A stretch of 64,000 bases of DNA. Source: Theocolax elegans. Lineage: Eukaryota > Arthropoda > Insecta > Hymenoptera > Cerocephalidae. The notes under the pieces are model-generated. The model was not told where the DNA came from, made no database searches, and worked only from the letters and a program-made list of their open reading frames with translations. The stretch spans positions 5,297,125 through 5,361,124 of the forward strand of contig CM047429.1 in the NCBI GenBank assembly GCA_026168455.1, written 5' to 3'. A program made the position numbers and the translations under genes. This document shows, one piece after another, positions 55,851 to 64,000 of the stretch (position 1 is its first letter; each line of letters begins with the position of its first letter).

Positions 55851-57275
55851 AGAAAATTTACCTTATGACATCAGTTTGAAATATATTTTTTGCCACTTCC
55901 GGTACTTATACCGCCATCTTGTCCTCAACCTTCCGCTTACTGACAATTTTTTCTTTATTAAAAACGTTATCACTGAATTTACTTTATGACATAAGTAGAA
56001 AAATATTTTTGACCACTTCCGGTACTTCTGCCGCCATATTGTTCTCAACATCCGCTGCTGCCAATTTTTGTATTTGTTTAAAACCTTATTACCTACATTC
56101 CTGCAAATTTTCAAGCTTGTATCAAGTCGTGTATTTTAGATACCAAATACCGAGAGAAAAATCGAATATTTCAAATCCGCGCACTTATTGATCATTTTTT
56201 TGGCACTTATCCCCATCCTACACTTCTGCCAAATTTTTTCTAGCTTATTGACGTCTTGAAGAAGCCATAAGCGAAAAGGCAGAAATTTACCTTATGACAT
56301 AAGTAGAAAAATATTTTTGACCACTTCCCGTACTTCTGCCGCCATCATGTCCTCAACATCCGCTTCTGCCAATTTTTTTATTTGTTTAAAACCTTATTAC
56401 CTACATTCCTGCAAATTTTCAAGCTTGTATCAAGTCGTGTATTTTAGATACCAAATACCGAGAGAAAAATCTAATAGGTCTTGAAGAAGCCATAAGCGAA
56501 AAGGCAGAAATTTACCTTATGACATAAGTAGAAAATATTTTTGACCACTTCCGGTACTTCTGCCGCCATCATGTCCTCAACATCCGCTTCTGCCAATTTT
56601 TTTATTTGTTTAAAACCTTATTACCTACATTCCTGCAAATTTTCAAGCTTGTATCAAGTCGTGTATTTTAGATACCAAATACCGAGAGAAAAATCTAATA
56701 TTTCAAATCCGCGCATTTATTGATCATTTTTTTTGGCACTTATCCCCATCCTACACTTCTGCCAAATTTTTTCTAGCTTATTGACGTCTTGAAAAAGCTA
56801 TAAGCGAAGAGGCAGAAATTTACCTTATGACATAAGTAGAAAAATATTTTTGACCACTTCCGGTACTTCTGCCGCCATCTTGTCCTCAACATACATCCGC
56901 TTCTGCCAATTTTTTTATTTGTTTAAAACCTTATTACCTACATTCCTGCAAATTTTCAAGCTTGTATCAAGTCGTGTATTTTAGATATCAAATACCGAGA
57001 GAAAAATCGAATATTTCAAATCCGCGCACTTATTGATCATTTTTTTGGCACTTATCCCCATCCTACACTTCTGCCAAATTTTTTCTAGCTTATTGACGTC
57101 TTGAAGAAGCCATAAGCGAAGAGGCAGAAATTTACCTTATGACATAAGTAGAGAAATATTTTTGACCACTTCCGGTACTTCTGCCGCCATCTTGTCCTCA
57201 ACATCCGCTTCTGCCAATTTTTTTATTTGTTTAAAACCTTATTACCTACATTCCTGTAAATTTTCAAGCTTGTAC
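55850..57275. repeat. Right array of 308-bp units, inverted
   Basis: About 4.5 units in opposite orientation to 49620-55390. The innermost is the most diverged, one is truncated (56410-56520 region), and the rest closely match the left array. Confidence 0.92.
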
Positions 57276-57454
57276 CTTATGACATAAGTAGAATATTCGG
57301 ATTGTCGAATTCAAAAATCCACCCACGCATACGTCCCCGAGGTAGACTTCTGCCTACGCGACTATGACTACATTAATATACAAGGAATTGATTTGGCTGG
57401 AGAACAGCCTTGTACCTTATGACAACCTTTTTTAAATGGGTGGCTCTTAGACTA

Positions 57455-57955
57455 TAATGAAACCGAATTATCGACTGGCCGAAAGATTCTTTTTCCTTAT
57501 TACGGCTCCTTGAATATTTGTAACGAAATGATACAGTGAGCGCCATCTATGAAAGAAAACATCACTGCACGACCGCGTGACGTAATTCGTAAAGTAATGG
57601 CGGAGTCCTAAATAAGTCGTTTCTCGTCAGCCAAATCGTACTTATCACTTTACGATTCGAATATTAATTTTTAAAATGACAATCGACCTATAAATATTTC
57701 TGGTATAAGTGGCAATCCCGCTCAAGTCTCTATTTGCACGATATGGTCTTTATTTTTTTTAAATGAACAATTATTTTGGATATGTCTCGACTGACCTCAG
57801 CGCCAATAGTCGAGGTGACGATTTTCGTTAAATTATCCCATTGCCACTATACATGTGATAGACATAGAATAGAACGCTTATGCCATCTACGTCGTAAATA
57901 TAGAATTAAATTTAACAATCTATATTACCGACCTGCGTAACATCGTTTTAGACCA
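57455..57955. other. No recognisable gene
   Basis: Mixed sequence between the 8 kb foldback and the inverted-repeat module. Confidence 0.35.
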
Positions 57956-57959
57956 TCCG

Positions 57960-58462
57960 ACATCCCCTTAATTAGATCCCCAGCTATAAAAGATATCTAC
58001 TAGCTTAATAATTAAGCTAGCGTAGGGTGAATGTTATTTTACGGTGAATAAGGGTTGAAAATAATCTAAAGTGTGTAACAGTTTGGTTGCCGCACGGATG
58101 TTTTCTTTATTATCGCGGTTGCTCAGCGGTATGGTTAAACTTACCGTATTTAAAATAATGTATTTTTCCCGCGTTACGGCGGTGGTTACCTGTCCGCTCT
58201 ACCAAATCTGTTAAGTGTTAGTCTGAAACCGAGGTACTGCTTCAGATAACAACCAGGTAAAAAAATCAAATCTGAAATTGACCGCGAAACAGAGATATCG
58301 CGTCGAGCACTTGTCAACCAGAAATATACGAGCTCTTAGGATTACGGAAGGAATCGTACGTGGGTTAAAATTCAATTACTCGAATACCGAATTACAAAGT
58401 AATGATAAGTTCAATTTATTGAAATAAATATAAAAGATAAATAACAAACAAAATCTCTGAAC
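57960..58462. repeat. Inner right module of the 22-kb-spaced inverted repeat
   Basis: 57960-58085 matches the complement of 36955-37140. The rest up to 58462 has no clear partner. Confidence 0.55.
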
Positions 58463-59006
58463 TGTAACACGATTTTGTAGCTTAATTTGATCCGCAGCTA
58501 TAAAAGAATCTTAATACTTAAGCTAGCATAACTAGGTGTAAAATAAGGTCGGCAGCAGCTAAAAATTCTTAGAATCGGTAATAAATTAGCGTAAAAGTAG
58601 CTAAAAATGATGGTATAATTTTTTTTCTGCCCAAATGACCTCTCTAGCGTAATATACTCCATTTCTTACAAGCAGAAGTTAAAGCATTGTTTTTGATTTT
58701 TTATAAGTAACCTACAACGACTACTTTGAAACCTTTAATATTATTTAATTTTGAGCTACAAAATGATTTCCGGTTTTTAACAAACTAGTAAGTAAATATT
58801 TGTGTTGATATCCCTTATAGATACCGAGTAACGATGGTGGCTATGCTAGGTTTAGACTCAAGTTAGAATAGCCATTGCTTCTCGGTAACGGCAAGAGCTA
58901 CGGAATCAGTTCCGGTTGAACAAATTAGCAACAAATTAGCAACAAATTCTGATGTAGGTTTTCTCGTGGGCTCATAAAGTGGATATTCTAGCTTTATAGA
59001 CGTGAT
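58463..59006. repeat. Right copy of the 0.53-kb inverted repeat, partner at 36308-36840
   Basis: Ends GCTTTATAGACGTGAT followed by TTTA. It contains one extra 13-bp duplication (AAATTAGCAACAAATTAGC region near 58925) compared with the left copy. Confidence 0.85.
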
Positions 59007-59011
59007 TTTAT

Positions 59012-59232
59012 CGACATATATGAGTTACTATTTTTAATTGTTATCAATAACTAATAAAGTATGAGAAGTTTCGGTACCACAGCGCCATTCTATACAATAA
59101 CATAATTAATTTGTGAAATTTTGAAAATATAAATAATTTTTATTGTATTACCGCTAGTAATGTGCGCGATCCCCTTCTCGCGAATCCTTTGTCTTAACCC
59201 CCGAGAACGTTATAGACTCGGTAAAATCACGT
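59012..59232. other. No recognisable gene
   Basis: AT-rich sequence without supported features. Confidence 0.35.
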
Positions 59233-59520
59233 CTAAAATCGGAAATTAAAAAAGAATTTTATGTATGTATTATCGGTCACACTGCGAACTAAATAATTTA
59301 CTTTTAGAATAAAGTAGGCCCATTGTACCCTTTGTCCACTATGGTTGGTGGAATTTCCCAGAGCACGGCCTTTATTAAAAACAATTAAAGGCGTTTCGTC
59401 CTCGATCTCTAGCTTGGACTCCTCAGTAAGGAACTCAGTAAGGTTCATCTTGCGACAGGTGTCTAAGGTAAGATCTCCAGTTCCTAAAAATGGCAAATTC
59501 CACTTCGCAGTAGCGCTTTG
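59233..59520 (-). pseudogene. Errantivirus-related fragment, inverted
   Basis: Part of a 130-codon minus-strand open frame whose central stretch (about 59290-59510) matches the 41858-42220 insertion. There the two halves of the match lie in opposite relative orientation, so one copy is inverted. It lies upstream of, and opposite to, the plus-strand integrase and env relics. It looks coding, but I cannot say which gene of the element it belongs to. Confidence 0.45.
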
Positions 59521-59608
59521 AACAGATATACGATTAAGCACAACGAAAATAATTGAAAATATTTCCACGACATTAAAAATAATTAAAAACATTGTTGTTA
59601 AAGAAAAT

Positions 59609-60110
59609 ATGCGATCGATCATCATGGCGAAAAGTGAATATATGGAAAACGTAAAAATCGTTTTTTATTTAGGAATAATCAATTACGTCGCGGAGAACGA
59701 TCATGAAAAAATAATAAATGTATTACATGAAATTGCTGTAGGGGGACACAAAGGAGTTACAAAAACTTATACAATGACGCATGAAAGTCATCAATTTATT
59801 CCATACGAACTAATGTTTAGAAAATTAGCTCGTTTACCTTCTAATGAACCTTTAGACCCGAGTGAAAATTTACCGACATGAGGGCTGTGTGACTAACTGA
59901 AATCGCCGTTTGCGTAGTATTCGAGGACTTGCACGCGAAAAATCAATTACCTCTAAATAAAAAGGAGGAAAAACTTATAAATTAGGCGATCAATTTACAG
60001 GACCTCATAAGATACTCAAAGTAATAATAAAGGAAATGTAAGGATTTCTATGCTTAAAAGTAAGACACAAGTCGTACAGTTAATCGGTTAAGATTTTTGT
60101 ACATAGATCC
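59609..60110 (+). pseudogene. Errantivirus/gypsy-type integrase C-terminal relic
   Basis: Plus-strand frame with a Gly-Gly-His zinc-binding-like piece near 59740. It then jumps to a conserved integrase C-terminal segment with Pro-Tyr-Glu-Leu near 59800. After a stop and frame change, a Gly-Pro GPY/F-type segment lies near 59995. The catalytic core between them is deleted. It precedes an env relic, giving the pol-env order of insect errantiviruses. Non-functional. Confidence 0.68.
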
Positions 60111-60719
60111 AACCGAATAAAAAAATGAAAAGAGGAATAGAGATTTGGCTTGCAAAATGTATAATTATCCACTAATAATTAAACAACTACTTGACGAATC
60201 GTAATATTACTTGAAAAATTATTTAAATCAATCGTTATTACCTTTTAAACAATCCGTAAATATTAATTCATTTTCCGAAATAAAACTCTTCTGGCTATCT
60301 TAATTATATAGCTCTTTTATTCGAAAATTAATAATTTTCAGATAGTTTAATCGACTCCGCCGATATCGGTAAATCGTTAAGTATAGAAATTTTACGTATA
60401 AGCGGAAAATGCGTATAAAATCTATAATAAAAAAGGGCGGAATATTTCTAACTTATGCAAACCAATATAAAATTACTTATAAAAAAAAAAGTTAGTTTCG
60501 TTCCACTTTAATTAAAATTTCCCAGTTCTATTCTGCTCAGGTATGGAGTCTCAGAATACTATTACCCGAAGCCACCCTACCGAATATTAAATAAGAAGAA
60601 GATACGCGACGAAGAACGGTGGGCGGAACGAGAGAAAGATCGGAAAGAAAACGCCTGGAAAACTGTGCTCCGATATGGAGCAGAATTTTACATGGAAGAG
60701 AGAGACCATATTACCCCTA
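60111..60719. other. Decayed internal sequence of the errantivirus-like element
   Basis: AT-rich then Arg/Glu-rich broken frames (60590-60700). No assignable domain. Confidence 0.35.
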
Positions 60720-61235
60720 CATATTAGAGAGTAATGCGAGATAAATTAGAATTAGTAGCTCTAATTGCATATCGTAATTGCTAAGATTTCAGGACCAGCG
60801 TTCGGGATGCATATTTAGACGCATTGTATAACCTCGATATCCTTCCTCAGCAGCTAAATAAATACATGACCCGAGCAGCCCAACTCGATATACAACACCC
60901 GCAGTAGCCACCGAAAACTGAGGATGAAGAGGTGAATTGGTTCAAACAAAGGTATCGAGAAAACATTGCCTTTCAAGCGTTAGAAAGAACTTACGCGCAA
61001 TTGTTGGAGATATAACTTATCACGGAATCTGCCGAGTTTGCGGAGCGAGAATTCCAGTATGGCGAAATTGCGAAAAAGGTGCTACATTCTACGTGTTCGC
61101 GCAGGGTCAAAGTATTTATACCGAGAGCATGGACTGTACAGAAAAAGAACACTAACAGGCTTTAGAAAACACCACCCAGTGTTAATTATGTTTGTCGCGC
61201 CGCGTCTAGAAGTCATCGCATTATAGAAATGGTTT
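60720..61235 (+). pseudogene. Unassigned ORF between integrase and env relics
   Basis: One frame reads protein-like across about 170 codons with four or so stops. It is predicted helical and charged, rich in Glu, Gln, Leu and Arg. It sits between the pol and env relics. It may be a gag-like or accessory ORF, or a displaced gag. No motif known to me. Confidence 0.4.
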
Positions 61236-61404
61236 TATCATCCATGGGACCAGCAAGCCACCATACTGTAGTTAGCGGGAAGTTTGAAATAAGCTAACTG
61301 AACACGGACATTGAGCAAATGAATAGGGTAAACGTGGAGTAGCAAAAAAATATATTTACGGATTAGCAGTAGGTTGACAAATACGTTACAATTTTTCTGG
61401 AATA

Positions 61405-62047
61405 CAAAATGCAAGGACCAAACACTATATTGTCACTAATTTTAACAATAAGCCTTGCGGAAGGAATTGCAGACTATAACATAGAAATACAAAACCTCCC
61501 TACATAAGGATTATTTTGTGAGAGACATGCGGTTGTTAAGTTTACGCGGAATCCTTGGCGGATTATCATCGCAATTACCTTCGATGATAGTAAGGAGACG
61601 ATGTACGACATAATGCAAAGATTTATGGATCTTAAAGATGGTTGTCCTTTTGGACAGACAATATGTGATCTGTTTTTTACAAAAATTTACAGCGTTAGGG
61701 ACAATGTATAATATTATAAAGGCGGCGTTATTAGCGGCACGGATTCTATATTTTGATTTAAAATCGACCATAGACGATAGTAATCTAAAGAGATACGAAA
61801 TAGAAATTACTCTATTAAACTCCCACGCAAATAGGATAATCGTGGGCCGTAAGTCCAGAATAGTATTAATAGAGGGTAAATTATGTAATCAAGAATACGG
61901 CAAAACAAATAGAAAAGATGTTGAAGAATGTAACCAAATATATTTAGTAGATATTACTAACCATCGAAGAGATCCTTAACGGAGGTGTCTATCCTCAGCT
62001 ACTTACAAACGCACAAATACATGGAATCTCTAACTACTTACAAGGAA
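61405..62047 (+). pseudogene. Errantivirus-like envelope gene relic, 5' part
   Basis: Starts with a plausible signal peptide (hydrophobic residues 5-20 of the frame at 61408). An ectodomain-like region with Cys residues near 61525, 61650 and 61895 follows. It is broken by an in-frame stop near 61505 and by frameshifts. Placement downstream of an integrase relic and the overall layout fit the env of insect errantiviruses. The 3' side is cut by the palindromic insertion at 62048-62477. An old, inactive genomic copy. Confidence 0.58.
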
Positions 62048-62477
62048 GGGTTCCACCTTCCGGGAAACGGATTTCGTTGCAACTTTGAGAGCTATTTTCT
62101 GGTATCCAAATATGAAAGAATTCATATGAAATTCAATCTCATAGGCTGTTTGACAAATTTATACGCAGTTAACGTAAAGTTGTGAAAAAAATATGTTTAA
62201 GCATAATTGCAAATAACTCGGAAAGTAATAGACGTAGTTGCTCAAACTCAAATTCATTAAACAGTTGAGATCAAGCAGATATAGCAGATACGTCTATTTC
62301 TTTCCGAGTTAGATGCGGTTAAGCTTAAACATATTTTTTCACGATTTTTCGATAACTGCGTATAACTTTTATGAAACAGCCTATGAGATTGAATTTCATA
62401 TGAATTCTTTCACATTCGGGTACCACAAAATAGCTCTCAAAGTTGCAACGAAATCCGTTTCCCGGAAGGTGGAACCC
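62048..62477. mobile_element. 430-bp foldback of the GGGAAACGGAT family
   Basis: GGGTTCCACCTTCCGGGAAAC at 62048 and its complement at 62477 start two arms of about 190 bp. The ACCT(T)CCGGGAAACGGAT core is shared with 26210-27170 and, in part, 30905. It splits the env relic. The target duplication is not clear. Confidence 0.82.
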
Positions 62478-62695
62478 CTCCGTGTTAGAAAAATATAGCC
62501 ACCCAGATAAATTTTCATTAGCACCAGGAGAAACAAGTGACACGTCCAGACTTGTACCAACTACCATAGAAATGGTACAAGAAGGCAAATGGTTAATAAA
62601 CCATTCGCGTTCCTTTCGCTCTTGTTTGACTAGGACTAGCCTTACGTCTCCGGGAGTAGCAAGCGAAGTTATTTTGAGAGTAGAGATGTAGGATA
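62478..62695 (+). pseudogene. Errantivirus-like envelope relic, 3' continuation
   Basis: Coding-like sequence after the foldback, on the same strand as the relic at 61405-62047. No membrane anchor is seen before the reading fades near 62690, so the gene is truncated. Confidence 0.42.
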
Positions 62696-62699
62696 TAAT

Positions 62700-63290
62700 G
62701 TGAGATAATAAAATAATATATTTTGTTATTCGTGTTAATCATGCATTATTTATTTAAATTTGTTAACATAATAATATAACGTTTTCTTTTAAATGAACAT
62801 GTGTAACTAAATTCTACTAGCTTTTTAGTGGACAAAGACACACATAAAATTACACTATATTATTAACAATTGCATAAAATTATTTAAGTGAAATAACAAA
62901 TTTAATTTTGATTAAATAAACAATTGTACTGCGACCACGTTAAAAAATTATAGAATGAAATATACACAAGGTTATTTTTTTATAAACATTAATAATTAAT
63001 AATCGAAATAAGAATTATTATAAATAAATGCAGAATAAATTAAAAATTGTTGCCGTTCAAAACATGAATTATTGTCAACAAATTGCAATTCAAAACTATA
63101 AATATTGCTAATAAAATGCAATGAAAAGAAGAATATTTATAAATAAATTACAGTTCCAAATAATAATTGTTGTAAGAGAAAACGGTTGGTTCAGTAATTG
63201 GAATAACATAAAATATCAGGTTTTCCTTTACGAATATTACAATCGTATAGATAGCCGAAAAGAATATACCTTAAGTACCCAAATATATAT
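62700..63290. other. AT-rich spacer, no gene
   Basis: Very AT-rich with no supported features. Confidence 0.4.
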
Positions 63291-63298
63291 AAATATTT

Positions 63299-63334
63299 CG
63301 CCGCCGCCGCCGCCGTGTCTAAGAATTCGGAATT

Positions 63335-63367
<33 letters not shown>
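63299..63367. repeat. (CGC)n and (TA)n microsatellites
   Basis: A short CGC run at 63299-63316 and a TA run at 63340-63367 lie just beyond the 3' side of the R1-like fragment. Confidence 0.9.
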
Positions 63368-63369
<2 letters not shown>

Positions 63370-63376
<7 letters not shown>

Positions 63377-64000
63377 ATAACACCCCTTTCTTCCGCGAAT
63401 CGAGGACACCAGGACAAGACGTGCTCCACGTCTTCGTCGACACCAGGGAAGGTAGGGCTTTCCGCACTCCCGTATATACGGATGCGGTGCAGGTAACTGC
63501 GAAAACACCCATGCCCGGTAAGCACCTGGGTCAAATGGAAGGTGACGAATCCGTGTTTCCTAATCGTCCACTTGGCGATATCTGGGATAACGCGGTGGGT
63601 CCAGCGACCTTCGCTTGCCGAATCCCATCTCTGCTGCCACAGTTCGATAGTCCTGTTTGACCACCGACTGCTACTGCCACGTGCTGCTTCGCTGCTGTTT
63701 TCTAAGGTACGCCGACCTTTTCTGTACGTCTCAGCCCTCTCTATCGGCAAACGATGAGAGGGCTATATCTGACACGGTTCTATAAGCATGAGCCACCCTT
63801 AGTGCGGCTATTCTGCAGGCTCGCCGACAGGATGCACCGTAGCTTAGATTAGTTCTTAGGGCATCTGCCCAAATCGGGGGTCCATATACAATTACCGAGT
63901 TTACCACTGTCGCTAAGAGGGCTCGACGTGGCTGCTTTGGCCGATATTGGGCATTATGCCCGACAAAGCTCTAGCCAATCCTGCGGCTTTCGACCCTGCA
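63370..64000 (-). pseudogene. R1-clade non-LTR C-terminal fragment
   Basis: Minus-strand coding sequence running off the right edge. At 64000-63750 frames read SSLLATVVNSVIVYGPPIWA and VAHAYRTVSDIALSS, the R1 post-RT region. At 63750-63400 they read LWQQRWDSASEGRWTHRVIP, TFHLTQVLTGHGCFRSYL and EDVEHVLSWCPRFAEERG, the terminal domain with a His/Cys knuckle whose first Cys residues have been replaced. A stop near 63752 joins the two. Clearly a different element from the one at 10.3-13.0 kb. Confidence 0.82.

Larger units (their letters stand above)
49436..57452. mobile_element. 8.0-kb foldback built from 308-bp tandem units
   Basis: Unique inverted ends of about 180 bp (GTCTAAGAGCCACCC at 49436, complement ending at 57452) flank two opposed arrays of a 308-bp unit: about 18.5 units on the left and about 4.5 inverted units on the right. 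TA flanks both ends, though the duplication is not certain. The 0.5 kb centre encodes a C-terminal tail of an unrecognised protein and has AATAAA words. The architecture resembles foldback elements with tandem-repeat arms. The strong asymmetry shows that arm length changes by unequal exchange. Confidence 0.88.

Noticed and set aside
37150..57955. A giant virus-like transposon between the 22-kb-spaced inverted repeats
   Set aside because: The interior consists of foldbacks and satellite-like arrays, and no replication, capsid or integrase genes were seen between the arms.
1..64000. tRNA or rRNA genes, including 28S rDNA next to the R1-like elements
   Set aside because: No cloverleaf with A/B-box pattern and no rDNA sequence were recognised by eye. 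R1-like elements here are fragments outside rDNA. A covariance-model search was not possible.

Overview
The window looks like insect nuclear DNA, possibly hymenopteran (low confidence at order level). It is AT-rich, has spliced coding sequence and animal-type repeats: Polinton, Penelope, R1-like and CR1/Jockey-like non-LTR elements, Ty3/gypsy and errantivirus relics, piggyBac. Nothing prokaryotic is visible. The only convincing host gene is a run of three exons (21901-23205, + strand) encoding the middle of Enhancer of Polycomb, E(Pc), a subunit of the NuA4/TIP60 histone acetyltransferase complex. All three exons are open and have canonical splice sites. The other exons were not found, so much of the window may be intron of this gene or flanking intergenic DNA.

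Layout. 1-1200: decayed Polinton family-B DNA polymerase (-). 1393-1830: piggyBac transposase fragment (-). 1812-2185 and 6551-7500: a Penelope-like retroelement (RT, then GIY-YIG endonuclease) split by a 4.4 kb piggyBac-like transposon inserted at TTAA (2186-6550). 8.5-10.3 kb: GC-richer unidentified sequence and an R1-like 3' tail. 10.3-13.0 kb: 5'-truncated R1-like retrotransposon (-). 13.4-13.9 kb: GC-rich proline-rich ORF. 14969-17894: transposon with about 817 bp inverted arms and a Cys/His-rich ORF. 18.6-20.6 kb: Ty3/gypsy pol relic (+). 21.9-23.2 kb: E(Pc) exons. 23.7-36.3 kb: foldbacks alternating with CR1/Jockey-like fragments (-). 36.3-59.0 kb: an inverted-repeat pair about 22 kb apart enclosing a 356-bp hairpin tandem array, a 6.6 kb foldback and an 8.0 kb foldback made of 308-bp units. 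59.2-62.7 kb: errantivirus-like integrase/env relic. 63.3-64.0 kb: R1-like fragment (-).

The main theme is inverted repeats. At least nine foldback or long-inverted-repeat elements (0.4-8 kb or more) and several small palindromic insertions occur, often nested. Arms of one foldback act as natural filled/empty sites for others, which fixes the boundaries and target duplications (TTAA, TA) of several insertions. The most unusual structures are the tandem array of conserved GC-rich hairpins (38.0-39.6 kb), with a diverged hairpin at 39.9 kb whose stem is kept by paired changes; the asymmetric 8 kb foldback with higher-order 308-bp repeats and a transposase-like C-terminal tail at its centre; and the long-armed element at 15-18 kb with an unrecognised duplicated Cys/His protein.
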